This document shows, piece after piece, positions 16,159 to 24,447 of a stretch of DNA of 64,000 nt (its first letter is position 1; each line of letters begins with the position of its first letter). The notes under the pieces were generated by a model. The model was not told the DNA's origin. It saw only the letters and a program-made list of their open reading frames with translations, and did no database searches. Position numbers and translations under genes: made by a program. Origin of the DNA: Bacteroidales bacterium (GTDB taxonomy: Bacteria > Bacteroidota > Bacteroidia > Bacteroidales > WCHB1-69); NCBI GenBank assembly GCA_017395245.1, contig JAFPVR010000064.1:28449-92448 (forward strand). The letters are read 5' to 3'.

Positions 16159-16252
16159 GGTCTTGGTGGTGGTTGCCGTCTTCGCGCTGGTGCTGCTGTT
16201 GCTGATGCATCGCGTGGAGGGCGACATTTCATGCCTGTATACAACATTCTAA
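16133..16252 (+). CDS. DltX-like membrane microprotein ending Y-T-T-F
   Basis: A 39-residue protein: basic start MFWKRKTVK, one membrane segment (VLVVVAVFALVLLLLM, about 10-25), then a short tail ending DISCLYTTF. It overlaps the DltD-like gene by 26 bases in another frame. Topology by the positive-inside rule puts the tail in the periplasm. DltX, the small protein of dlt operons, has the same size, topology and C-terminal Y-x-x-F-COOH, whose Tyr is reported to carry the acyl group between DltB and DltD. The match of position, size and terminus supports the same role. Function here is inference. Confidence 0.65.
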   Translation: MFWKRKTVKVLVVVAVFALVLLLLMHRVEGDISCLYTTF

Positions 16253-16253
16253 T

Positions 16254-16335
16254 GTAGAGACGTGGTGCACCGCGTTTCTACCTTAAATTGTGGTGCACCG
16301 CGTCTCTACATTGAATCGTGGCACATCGCGTCCTT
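16254..16335. repeat. Cluster of GTAGAGACG palindromes (one full, two partial)
   Basis: Full unit 16254-16281 with core TGGTGCACCG and one changed base in the right arm. A right half with the same core is at 16289-16309, and a decayed half (GTGGCACATCGCGTCCT) follows to about 16335. After these come four near-copies of TTTCCGC in 16350-16387. Confidence 0.85.
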
Positions 16336-16387
16336 ATGGCGTAAAAGAATTTCCGCATATTTCCGCGGTTTCCGCAGTTTTCCGCAA

Positions 16388-16418
16388 TAAAAAAGAGGCG
16401 TCGCACTGACGCCCCTTT
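16388..16418 (-). terminator. Rho-independent terminator of crt-hbd
   Basis: GGCGTC (16397-16402) pairs with GACGCC (16408-16413), and the stem extends by AG/CT. The A-rich left flank is the U tract on the minus strand. It starts 5 bases past the hbd stop. Confidence 0.85.
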
Positions 16419-16422
16419 TCGA

Positions 16423-17259
16423 TTAATACTTGTAGAAGCCTTCGCCTGTCTTGCGGCCGAGCAGACCGGCACGCACCATCTTGCGGAGCAGCGGGTGAGG
16501 ACGGTACTTCGGGTCGCCGAACTCCTTGTAGAGCACCTCCATGATGGCGAGGTTCACATCGTTGCCGATGAGGTCGGCCAATGCGAGCGGGCCCATGGGA
16601 TGGTTGGCACCCAACATCATGCATTTGTCGATGTCCTCGGCGGAAGCGATGCCGTCGGCCAAAATGCCCACAGCCTCGTTAATCATCGGGATGAGGATGC
16701 GGTTGACGACAAAGCCGGGAGCCTCGTTCACGGGAACGGGGGTCTTGCCGATTTCCGTGGTCAGATCGACGATGCACTTGGCGGTTTCGTCGGAGGTGAG
16801 CTGGCCCTTGATGACTTCCACCAACGCCATTCTGTCGGCGGGGTTGAAGAAGTGACAGCCGATGAACTGGGTCGGACGGCTCGTGCAAGCGGCAATCTCC
16901 GTGATGGAGAGTGAAGAGGAGTTGGTGGCGAAAATCGTCTCCGGCTTGCAGATTTTGTCGAGCTCCATGAAGACCTCCTTCTTGAGCTGCATATCCTCCA
17001 CGGCGGCCTCAATCACGAGGTCGGCGTCCGCGAATGTGGTGTAGTCGGTGGTGGTGGTGATGTTTTTCAGCAGAGCATCGACAGCCTCCTGGGTCATCTT
17101 GCCTTTTTCCACCAGTTTGCCATAACCTTTGGAAATGGAACCCATCGCCTTGTCGAGGCTGGCTTGGGTCCGGCTCTTCATGACCACGGGCATCTTAGCG
17201 GCAAACGCTTTCACAATACCCTTGGCCATAGTACCTGTACCTATAACACAAATTTTCAT
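16423..17259 (-). CDS. hbd: 3-hydroxybutyryl-CoA dehydrogenase
   Basis: A 278-residue NAD(P)-dependent enzyme that interconverts acetoacetyl-CoA and 3-hydroxybutyryl-CoA. The Rossmann start [10 protein letters not shown] (5-14), [11 protein letters not shown], the [13 protein letters not shown] block with the catalytic His, and the ending [11 protein letters not shown] are all family marks. Length is normal. It follows the crotonase gene by 33 bases, so both steps between acetoacetyl-CoA and crotonyl-CoA are encoded together, in butyrate formation or fatty-acid-type chemistry. Confidence 0.93.
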   Translation of the reverse strand: MKICVIGTGTMAKGIVKAFAAKMPVVMKSRTQASLDKAMGSISKGYGKLVEKGKMTQEAVDALLKNITTTTDYTTFADADLVIEAAVEDMQLKKEVFMELDKICKPETIFATNSSSLSITEIAACTSRPTQFIGCHFFNPADRMALVEVIKGQLTSDETAKCIVDLTTEIGKTPVPVNEAPGFVVNRILIPMINEAVGILADGIASAEDIDKCMMLGANHPMGPLALADLIGNDVNLAIMEVLYKEFGDPKYRPHPLLRKMVRAGLLGRKTGEGFYKY

Positions 17260-17292
17260 AATAATGATTTTAAGTTATTGATTGATAGATTG

Positions 17293-18072
17293 TTATTTGT
17301 TCTTAAACTGCACATCCTGCTTGTTAAGGAAGGCGTACATGCCGGCTTTCTGGTCTTTGGTGGCGAAGCACTTCCCGAACATGCGGCTCTCGTAGGCAAT
17401 GGCCTCGTCGGCGGGCAGGTCATACTCCTCGTTGATGCATTCCTTGGCGTAGCGCACGGCGATGGGGGCGTTCTTCACAATACGGTGGGCCATTCGAATA
17501 GCCTCTTTCATAAGCTCTTCCGGCTCATAAACGGCATTCACCAACCCGACACGCAGAGCCTCGTCAGCCTTGACGGCGCGGCCGGTGAAGATGAGCTCCT
17601 TGGCAACGCCCATGCCGGCAATCTTGGCCAGACGGTAAGTGCCCGAGAAGCCGGGAATAATGCCGAGGCCGACTTCGGGCTGTCCGAATTTGGCGTTGGA
17701 GGAGGCGATGCGGATGTCGCAGGCCAAGGCTAACTCGCAGCCGCCGCCGAGCGCGAAACCGTTCACCGCCGCGATGACGGGAATCGGCAAGGTCTCGATC
17801 TTGCGGAAAACGCCCGCCCCAATGGCTCCAAAGCGTTCGCCCTCCTCGGCGTTCAGCGGTTGCATCTCCGAGATGTCCGCGCCTGCCACGAACGATTTCT
17901 CGCCGTCGCCGGTGATGATCAGCACACGGATGCCGGGGTCAAGGTTTGTCAGGAAATCGTCCATCTCCTTCAGAAGGTTGGAGTTCAGCGCGTTGAGCGA
18001 CTTCGGCGCGGAGATGGTCAGCGTGCAGACCGCATCCGCCAGGTCTATTTTCAGGAATTCGTATTCTTTCAT
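17293..18072 (-). CDS. crt: Enoyl-CoA hydratase / crotonase
   Basis: A 259-residue crotonase-family enzyme that hydrates crotonyl-CoA to 3-hydroxybutyryl-CoA. FVAGADISEM and the GGGCELALACD oxyanion-hole segment are present, and Glu residues follow in QPEVGLGIIPGFSG at the catalytic positions. The start at 18072 lies 21 bases after a strong TATCTTTG box. An earlier frame start would fall inside the promoter. It is the first gene of a two-gene unit with hbd. Confidence 0.92.
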   Translation of the reverse strand: MKEYEFLKIDLADAVCTLTISAPKSLNALNSNLLKEMDDFLTNLDPGIRVLIITGDGEKSFVAGADISEMQPLNAEEGERFGAIGAGVFRKIETLPIPVIAAVNGFALGGGCELALACDIRIASSNAKFGQPEVGLGIIPGFSGTYRLAKIAGMGVAKELIFTGRAVKADEALRVGLVNAVYEPEELMKEAIRMAHRIVKNAPIAVRYAKECINEEYDLPADEAIAYESRMFGKCFATKDQKAGMYAFLNKQDVQFKNK

Positions 18073-18093
18073 AACCGTTATTTTTACGAGGGG

Positions 18094-18101
18094 CAAAGAT
18101 A
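18094..18101 (-). promoter_or_regulatory. -7 box TATCTTTG of crt-hbd
   Basis: Perfect box directly behind the terminator of the sigma-factor operon. The leader to the crt start is about 15-20 bases. Confidence 0.75.
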
Positions 18102-18130
18102 CAAAAAAAGTGCCTTTCGGCACTCTTTTT
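18102..18130 (-). terminator. Terminator of the sigma-factor operon
   Basis: GTGCC (18110-18114) and GGCAC (18119-18123) form a hairpin with loop TTTC, flanked by an A run and a T run, so it could act on both strands. Confidence 0.85.
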
Positions 18131-18643
18131 TTAACGTTTCTTCTTGCCCGTGTTCACGGGGCCGGTGTTATCTTCTTTTTTTACGGCATCTTTCTTTCTG
18201 GCGGTCAGCTGCCGTTTGTACTGATATTCAGCGTTGTACAAGTCCTGGAGATGTCTCGGCGTCAAGATGGTTTTGTATTTCTTGTAGTACGTAGTCTCAA
18301 GATTCAGCAGGGTTTTGCGCAACTCGAACTTCTGGTCCTGCAGGTAAGTGAGTTGTTTGTCACTCAACTTTTCGATGATTTCCTTGTTGGTGCCCGGAGC
18401 CCCCAAGACAATCTCCTGCTTCTGTAAGTTCTTGTGGTAGGTCTCCATCGCCTTCGCCTCGGCGTTGAGGTATTCCTCGTACACTTTCCAGAAACTTTGC
18501 GTCTCCTTGCCGCTCAACTGGACATGCGCTTTCATGTATTCGATGCGTTTTTGAATCATCGCCTTGGCGTTGCTCTCTTGGGCATAGAGGGCAGTCGTCG
18601 CGCATAACGCCAAAACGGTCAAAGTAATCCAAAGTTTTTTCAT
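18131..18643 (-). CDS. Periplasmic Spy/CpxP-like protein ('sensor of ECF-type sigma factor' type)
   Basis: A 170-residue protein with a signal peptide (cleavage near LYAQ, about 21-22) and long amphipathic helices, followed by a Lys-rich tail. Proteins of this design, last in a sigma/anti-sigma operon, are common in Bacteroidota and are usually labelled sensors of ECF sigma factors. A segment TILTPRHLQDLYNAEYQYKRQL resembles the LTxxQ-type repeats of Spy. A role in sensing envelope stress is inferred. It starts 18 bases after the anti-sigma gene. Confidence 0.65.
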   Translation of the reverse strand: MKKLWITLTVLALCATTALYAQESNAKAMIQKRIEYMKAHVQLSGKETQSFWKVYEEYLNAEAKAMETYHKNLQKQEIVLGAPGTNKEIIEKLSDKQLTYLQDQKFELRKTLLNLETTYYKKYKTILTPRHLQDLYNAEYQYKRQLTARKKDAVKKEDNTGPVNTGKKKR

Positions 18644-18661
18644 TGCAATAACGTTTATAGG

Positions 18662-18991
18662 TTAATAAATGTATTGGTAATAATCCATCATGGCAAGCTC
18701 CTCGCTGTAGTATTCTGTGGCCACGGATTCGAGGATTTCCTCCTCGGCGGTGCTCGCTGCAATCTGCTGCGTTTGCGTGATGTCCGTACCCTCGTTGGGC
18801 GTGTTGTACGTGAAGAATATGCCGGCTGCGATGGCAATCACTGCAACAGCGGCGATGGCGGAGGAGATAATGGTTTTTCTTTTATGCTGCTCACGCTTAA
18901 TGTTTTGCATGACCCGGCCAGGCAACTCTTCGAAATAATTCTCCGGTACCTGGTAACGCTCAGTCTTCTCTAAATTATCTAAATCAAACAT
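18662..18991 (-). CDS. Putative membrane anti-sigma factor
   Basis: A 109-residue protein with a cytoplasmic N-terminal part (YQVPENYFEELPGRVMQNI), one membrane segment (about 42-60) and a short acidic periplasmic tail ending in Tyr-rich residues. It sits 38 bases after the ECF sigma gene and is followed by the Spy-like gene. The YQVPENYFEEL start is typical of Bacteroidota anti-sigma-like partners. No zinc-binding ZAS motif is present. Confidence 0.65.
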   Translation of the reverse strand: MFDLDNLEKTERYQVPENYFEELPGRVMQNIKREQHKRKTIISSAIAAVAVIAIAAGIFFTYNTPNEGTDITQTQQIAASTAEEEILESVATEYYSEELAMMDYYQYIY

Positions 18992-19029
18992 AACGAATCA
19001 AAAATTACAATACAGTGACTGCGGTAACC

Positions 19030-19587
19030 TTAAAAGGTTAAACGCTCCGTGATATTTTTTTTGATTTTTTCGGCGGCGAAGTGGTAGGAGGCCTTGAGGG
19101 CGCTCTCGGAGGTGTCGAAAATTTTCGACATTTCCGCGTACGGAGTCTCGTCGTAGTAGCGCATGGTGAACACGGCGCGTTGTTTCGGCGGCAGCTTGGT
19201 GATTTCCTCCTGCAACACCTGCTCGATCTGACTCGGCGTGAAGGTGCTGTTGTCAGCCTGGCTCACCAACATGAAATCCGTGTAGGAATCGTCGTCGAGG
19301 TTCAGCAACTTTTTCTTCTTTTCGATATATGTCAGTGCTTCATTAACACAAATCCTTGTTATCCAAGTTTTTAAGCTGGATTCGCTTCTGAACCTGTCGA
19401 GGTTTCGCCAGATTTTGATGCACACGTTCTGGGTCACATCGTCGGCATCCTCGTGGATGGTCACGATGCGGCGCGCACTGTAATAGATGAGCTTCTGGTA
19501 TTTCTTCAGCAGCAGCTCGAAGGCTTTTTCTTTGGTCTTCTCGTTGTTGAAGAGCGACAGGATGAATTCGTCGGTGATTTCGGGCAT
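19030..19587 (-). CDS. ECF-type RNA polymerase sigma factor
   Basis: A 185-residue sigma-70 family regulator. Region 2 is seen around HEDADDVTQNVCIKIW and the region-2.4 segment SSLKTWITRICVNEAL. Region 4 is LPPKQRAVFTMRYYDETPYAEMSKI followed by the recognition helix. The start lies 15 bases after the stop of the transketolase gene, so read-through from that gene is possible. Downstream membrane and periplasmic partners suggest it answers an envelope signal. Confidence 0.9.
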   Translation of the reverse strand: MPEITDEFILSLFNNEKTKEKAFELLLKKYQKLIYYSARRIVTIHEDADDVTQNVCIKIWRNLDRFRSESSLKTWITRICVNEALTYIEKKKKLLNLDDDSYTDFMLVSQADNSTFTPSQIEQVLQEEITKLPPKQRAVFTMRYYDETPYAEMSKIFDTSESALKASYHFAAEKIKKNITERLTF

Positions 19588-19602
19588 TCTGTTGATTGTT
19601 TG

Positions 19603-20556
19603 TTATTTACGGCTTATGGCCTTCCGGCAGGCCTCCATGATGTGGTCTTTGTCGAGTCCGAAATGCGCCATCAGTTCGTCGGGGGTGCCGCTTTGGCCGA
19701 AGACATCGTCCACGCCGACCATTTCCACGGGGGCGGGCAGGTTGCGGCTGAGGCACTGGCAGACGGCGTCGCCCATGCCGCCGTTGAGGAAGTGCTCCTC
19801 GGCGGTGACGGCGCAACCGGTTCTGCGCACGCTGTTGATGACGGTTTCAACATCCAACGGTTTGATAGTCGCGATGTTGACAACTTCCACGGAGACGCCT
19901 TGCTCGCGCAGCGTGTCGGCGGCTTGCAGGGCCGGGAACACCAGATGGCCCGTGGCGAAAACCGTGACATCCGTGCCTTCCCGCATCATCTCCGCCTTCC
20001 CGATGACGAACGGTTTGTTCTCTTCGGTGAAGTTCGGTACGGCTGGGCGGCCGAAGCGCAAATAGACGGGGCCGTTGTATTCGGCCGCCGCGATGGTCGC
20101 CATCTTCGTCTGGTTATAGTCGCAGGGGTTGATAACCACCATGTTGGGCAACATCCGCATCAGTCCGAGGTCTTCCATCATCTGGTGCGTGGCGCCGTCT
20201 TCGCCCACGGTGATGCCCGAATGCGACGCGCCAATCTTGACGTTCAGGTTCGAGTAAGCCACCGTCATGCGGATTTGGTCGTAGACGCGGCCCGAGACGA
20301 AGCCTGCAAAACCGGCGGCGAACGGAATCTTGCCGCTCAACGCGAGACCGGCTGAGATGCCAATCATGTTGGCCTCGGCAATGCCGCACTGGACGAAACG
20401 CTCCGGATAGGTGGCCTTAAAGTCGCCCATCTTCACGCTCCCCGTGACGTCGGCGGTCAGAGCGAAAATATTGTCATTGTGCTGCGCCGCTTCCATCAAG
20501 CCGGCGCCAAAACCCGAGCGGGTGTCTTTCATCGTGTAATTCTCCAAATTTTCCAT
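19603..20556 (-). CDS. Transketolase C-terminal subunit (orphan half)
   Basis: A 317-residue protein covering the pyrimidine-binding and C-terminal domains of a split transketolase. GIAEANMIGISAGLA, the PYR-domain GITVGEDGATHQMMEDL, and a C-terminal swivelling domain with AVTAEEHFLNGG are clear. The N-terminal, diphosphate-binding half normally lies directly upstream. Here the upstream region is a short promoter gap and a divergent gene, so the partner must be elsewhere. It precedes the sigma gene by 15 bases. Confidence 0.88.
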   Translation of the reverse strand: MENLENYTMKDTRSGFGAGLMEAAQHNDNIFALTADVTGSVKMGDFKATYPERFVQCGIAEANMIGISAGLALSGKIPFAAGFAGFVSGRVYDQIRMTVAYSNLNVKIGASHSGITVGEDGATHQMMEDLGLMRMLPNMVVINPCDYNQTKMATIAAAEYNGPVYLRFGRPAVPNFTEENKPFVIGKAEMMREGTDVTVFATGHLVFPALQAADTLREQGVSVEVVNIATIKPLDVETVINSVRRTGCAVTAEEHFLNGGMGDAVCQCLSRNLPAPVEMVGVDDVFGQSGTPDELMAHFGLDKDHIMEACRKAISRK

Positions 20557-20601
20557 GCCAAAAAATTTGCGGCAAAAATACGAAATTTGAGAAAAGAGAG
20601 T

Positions 20602-20609
20602 TATCTTTG
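20602..20609 (+). promoter_or_regulatory. -7 box TATCTTTG for the large outer-membrane protein gene
   Basis: Perfect box 28 bases ahead of the ATG at 20637. A minus-strand TATTTTTG (20573-20580) serves the divergent transketolase gene, so the 80-base gap holds back-to-back promoters. Confidence 0.65.
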
Positions 20610-20636
20610 CCCCCAAATTCTTTTGGATTATTTTTG

Positions 20637-23600
20637 ATGAGGAAAAAGCTGCTTGTCGTATCGTTTGTCATCTCCCTGCTGATTCCTTCCGCGCTATTGG
20701 CGCAGACGGAGGGCACATGGCGGGTGCGACACGTTGTGGCCGATACCTTTATCTTGAAGTTGGATACCTTGTCGATAGTTCCGCAATCCTTTCAGATACA
20801 GGAAGTTGATAGAAATCAATACCGACTTGACCCGCTGACGGCCACCCTCATTCTTCTGGACTCGAACCTTATAGGCAAACGGCTTTTCTTTCAATACGAG
20901 GTCTTCCCGAATGACCTTTCGCGCCCCGTCACGCACAGGGGCGCACAGCTCATCGAGCCGCGAAGGAATGTGCACGAAATCATAGCACCGCCTTCCACGT
21001 CTATTCGTGATGTATTGAACGACAATGCGTTATATACCAACGGTGCCATTTCGCGCGGCGTGTCGGTGGGCAACAACCAGGATCTTGTGCTCAACTCCTC
21101 CCTGAACCTGCAGATTTCCGGCAAACTATCTGAGGATGTGGAGATTATGGCTTCCATTTCTGACAAAAACATTCCGATGCAACCGGAAGGGAACACGCAG
21201 ACGCTCCAAGACATCAGCAGTATCTTCATTGCGTTGAAAATCAAGGAGATGGCGAAGATAAACGCGGGCGATGTGGTTTGGACGATGACCGACGACAAGT
21301 TCCTGCGCGTCTCGCGGAATATGCTCGGGTTGGATGCCCGGGTGGCGTACAGCCCTTCGCAGAAGACGCGGGTGTTGAATGAGGCGGGGGGCGGCGTGGC
21401 CAAGGGCCGGTTCGCGCGGCAGACCCTCACCGTGCAGAACGGCGTGCAAGGTCCATATAAGCTCTACGGTGCCGACGGCGAGGTCTCTATCGTGATGATT
21501 GCCGGTTCCGAGCGCGTCTACGTTGATGGCCAGCTGATGACCCGAGGTGCGGAGAACGACTACACAGTCGATTACAACACGGCCGAGGTGACGTTCACAC
21601 CGAAGATGCTCGTCTCGGCAGAGAAACGTATCATTGTGGAGTTTGAATATAGTAACCGTCATTATTCACGATATAACCTATTTACACATAACGAGTTGGA
21701 GATTTCCGGGAAGCACCCTCTCAAACTCTATGTGAATCTTTTCCATGAGCAGGATTTGAAAAATCACTCCATCCAGCCCGAGTTGACGATGGAGAACATG
21801 CGCTTCTTGGCTGAGCTTGGTGATGCGGGCGGCACGGCCCTTTTTCCCTATTTTGACAGTGTTGCCTTTTCCCCTGATCGTGTTCAGTATGAAAAAGTGG
21901 ATACTTTATATAATAATAATATATATACTATTTTTAAATATTCAACGAATATTGATGCGACCCTTTATAATCCCGATTTCAGCTATATGGGGCAGAACAA
22001 GGGAAACTACCGGCTTGTGAGCAGTACGGCCAACGGGCGCGTGTTTGCCTGGGTGGCACCAGAAGACGACGTTCCGCAAGGTGATTATGAGCCGGTATTG
22101 GTGCTCACCGCCCCGACTTCGCAGCAGATGGCCACTGTCAGGCTGGATTTCGCTGCGCGTGAGAACACGCGTATACAGACGGAGGTGGCCGTGTCGCATT
22201 ATGATAAGAACACCTTCTCCAAGAAAGACAGAAACGACGATATCGGATTCGCGTACTTTCTGAATGTCAGCGATGTGGAGACATTTGCTTCTAAGATTGA
22301 CTCCTTGCCGTGGAAGTTGGAGAGTCAGGCGCAGCTGCAGTTCCTGCACAAGAACTTCACCCCGTTTGAATCGTTCAGGGATGTGGAGTTCGCCCGCCAA
22401 TACAATCTCGCCACCGACTATGCCGTCAACCGGGCGGAATGGATGGCGCAGGCCGGCATCGCACTGACAAAGCCTGGACGGCACCGCATCCAGTACGGGC
22501 TGAACTACTTCAACCGCGTCGGGGAGGTCAACGCGCTGCGCAACGAACTCAACACCGACGACCGCTGGCGCGATTGGTGGCTCCGCACGGGCACAAGCTT
22601 CCTGGCCACCCGCGACTCTGTTCAGAAAAGCCGCTACACGGTTTCGCGCATACAGCTTTCGAAGCAATGGAAACCGTTGACCCTGAATATTGACAATTTG
22701 CTGGAGTACAACGTATTCAGAGATTCGAAAAACGATACGCTGCGGTTGAACAGCTATGCTTTCAACGAATTGAATGCCGCTATTCAGAGTCCGGACAAGG
22801 CGAAGCACCAGTTCCTCTTGGGGTATAAGAACCGTGTGGAGTTCGCGCCTGATTCGCAGCAGTTGCGCCATCGGATGACCATACACGAGGTGCGGACGCA
22901 GTATCGGTTCACGCAAATCCAGAACCAGAGTTTCACGCTCAACGCCACCTACCGTTACCAGTCGCTTTTAGATTCTCTTAGCAAGCCAGCAGGTGAGCAC
23001 TATTTCGTTGGGAATGTGCAATATACTGGCCGATTCTTTCGCAACGCACTGATTCTCAATACGTACTACGAAACGGGCAGCGGTATGGAACTCAAAAAGA
23101 CCTTCACGTTCATCAAGGTGGCGAAAGGGCAGGGGACGCACGTCTGGAACGACTACAACGGCAACGGTATCGAGGAACTTGACGAGTTTGAGGTGGCTGC
23201 CTTCCCCGACGAGGCGGAGTACGTGAAAGTTTGGATTGCCGGCACGGAATACATCAATGTGTGGCAAAGCCAGTGGACGCAGAGTGTCCAGCTGCGTCCG
23301 GCGGCGGTGTGGGCGAACAAGAAAGGCTTCCGCAAGTTCCTCTCCCGCTTCTCCAACGTCTTGACACTCAACGCTTCCCTGAAACACAAGACCCGCATGT
23401 TCGTGCCGTTTGCCTGGAACGCCACAGAAGACACCAACCTTGTTGCCCAGCGGCTGACATTTACCAACACCTTCTCCTTCAACAACAGCAGTTCGCCCTT
23501 TGCATTTGACTTCATCGTGCAGAAGAATGCCAACACCCAGTGTCTCTATTATGGCCTCGAAACGAATACAGTTGATTACCAAGAGCTTGTTCTGAAAAGT

Positions 23601-24089
23601 ACGCCCACACCGCCCTTGTATCTGCAAACCTCGTTACAACATCGGAACACGCGCAACAGCTCCAACTGCTTCCCGACCAGGCAGTATTTGGTTGAGGCGT
23701 GGTTGGCTGAGCAGATGGTTCAGTTGCAGTTCCAGAACCGCTACACCGCTTCCCTGAAGGGCTTGTACGTGTACAAGAACAACCGTCAAGGGGTGGAAAA
23801 AGTACAGCGATATAATGCGGAGATGTCCTTCATCTACCGCATGTTGAATCTTGGAACAGTCTCATTGTCAGCTGAATATGTCTATCTAAAGGGTAATGTC
23901 GGGGAAAACTCAACCGTCTCCTATTTCATGTTGGACGGGCTGACGCTGGGGCGCAATCTCCTTTGGACGGTTTCGGGTCAGATTGCAGTCACGCAGTTCC
24001 TGCAGCTCGCTGTGCAGTATCAAGGTCGTGCCTTGCAGGGCCACCCGGTCATCCACACAGGCTCTGTCACGTTCAATGCTGTCTTCTAA
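20637..24089 (+). CDS. Large outer-membrane beta-barrel-like protein
   Basis: A 1150-residue protein with signal peptide (MRKKLLVVSFVISLL..., cleavage near LAQ). The segment SRGVSVGNNQDLVLNSSLNL, then LQISGKLSEDVEIMASISD and NIPMQPEGNTQTLQDI, is a block I associate with large Bacteroidota outer-membrane proteins, and it recalls parts of SprA/Sov. The second half is made of alternating strands ending in aromatic residues, as expected for a barrel, with a calcium-like loop DYNGNGIEELDEFE around residues 845-858. It lies upstream of the T9SS genes, but about 360 bases of repeat-bearing spacer separate them. A link to T9SS is speculative. Confidence 0.6.
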   Translation: MRKKLLVVSFVISLLIPSALLAQTEGTWRVRHVVADTFILKLDTLSIVPQSFQIQEVDRNQYRLDPLTATLILLDSNLIGKRLFFQYEVFPNDLSRPVTHRGAQLIEPRRNVHEIIAPPSTSIRDVLNDNALYTNGAISRGVSVGNNQDLVLNSSLNLQISGKLSEDVEIMASISDKNIPMQPEGNTQTLQDISSIFIALKIKEMAKINAGDVVWTMTDDKFLRVSRNMLGLDARVAYSPSQKTRVLNEAGGGVAKGRFARQTLTVQNGVQGPYKLYGADGEVSIVMIAGSERVYVDGQLMTRGAENDYTVDYNTAEVTFTPKMLVSAEKRIIVEFEYSNRHYSRYNLFTHNELEISGKHPLKLYVNLFHEQDLKNHSIQPELTMENMRFLAELGDAGGTALFPYFDSVAFSPDRVQYEKVDTLYNNNIYTIFKYSTNIDATLYNPDFSYMGQNKGNYRLVSSTANGRVFAWVAPEDDVPQGDYEPVLVLTAPTSQQMATVRLDFAARENTRIQTEVAVSHYDKNTFSKKDRNDDIGFAYFLNVSDVETFASKIDSLPWKLESQAQLQFLHKNFTPFESFRDVEFARQYNLATDYAVNRAEWMAQAGIALTKPGRHRIQYGLNYFNRVGEVNALRNELNTDDRWRDWWLRTGTSFLATRDSVQKSRYTVSRIQLSKQWKPLTLNIDNLLEYNVFRDSKNDTLRLNSYAFNELNAAIQSPDKAKHQFLLGYKNRVEFAPDSQQLRHRMTIHEVRTQYRFTQIQNQSFTLNATYRYQSLLDSLSKPAGEHYFVGNVQYTGRFFRNALILNTYYETGSGMELKKTFTFIKVAKGQGTHVWNDYNGNGIEELDEFEVAAFPDEAEYVKVWIAGTEYINVWQSQWTQSVQLRPAAVWANKKGFRKFLSRFSNVLTLNASLKHKTRMFVPFAWNATEDTNLVAQRLTFTNTFSFNNSSSPFAFDFIVQKNANTQCLYYGLETNTVDYQELVLKSTPTPPLYLQTSLQHRNTRNSSNCFPTRQYLVEAWLAEQMVQLQFQNRYTASLKGLYVYKNNRQGVEKVQRYNAEMSFIYRMLNLGTVSLSAEYVYLKGNVGENSTVSYFMLDGLTLGRNLLWTVSGQIAVTQFLQLAVQYQGRALQGHPVIHTGSVTFNAVF

Positions 24090-24090
24090 C

Positions 24091-24151
24091 AGTTAGTAGT
24101 TAGTAGTTAGTAGTTGGCGCATGACCTTATGTCAACGGTCAACGGTCAAAA
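24091..24151. repeat. Two heptamer tandem arrays
   Basis: AGTTAGT repeats 3.7 times at 24091-24116, right after a stop codon. GTCAACG repeats 2.7 times at 24131-24151. The rest of the spacer (to 24447) is AT-rich and carries one promoter box. No gene is seen. Confidence 0.9.
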
Positions 24152-24287
24152 TCATCTAAACACCACGAAATCAGCAAAATATAGCTATATTTACTCTTAA
24201 AACGCTGATATACAGTTATTTGTTCGTAAGTTTGTAACATTTTTTCAAAAAGGCGATTTTGTATGGGAAAGATTTCAAAAAATATGC

Positions 24288-24295
24288 TATTTTTG
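24288..24295 (+). promoter_or_regulatory. Possible -7 box TATTTTTG of the T9SS operon
   Basis: Box fits TAnnTTTG followed by GC, with a leader of about 145 bases before porP. No well-spaced -33 element is seen. Confidence 0.4.
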
Positions 24296-24447
24296 GCACT
24301 TCAAAAAATTAGGCTAGAAGTGTAAGGTGTAACTTTTTGCTTCGAAGGGTCGTATAAGTGGGGAAATGTATGAATAAAAAGCAATCAAGAGTTGTACAAT
24401 ACATTGATAGCCAAAGTATTAGTGTATAAAACAATTCGATATAGAAT

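Noticed and set aside
20637-24089. SprA/Sov translocon
   Set aside because: Shares one block style with SprA, but at 1150 residues it is about half the SprA size.
24161-24447. Riboswitch or small RNA in the porP leader
   Set aside because: The region is AT-rich with no stable hairpin or known motif that I can see beyond one promoter box.
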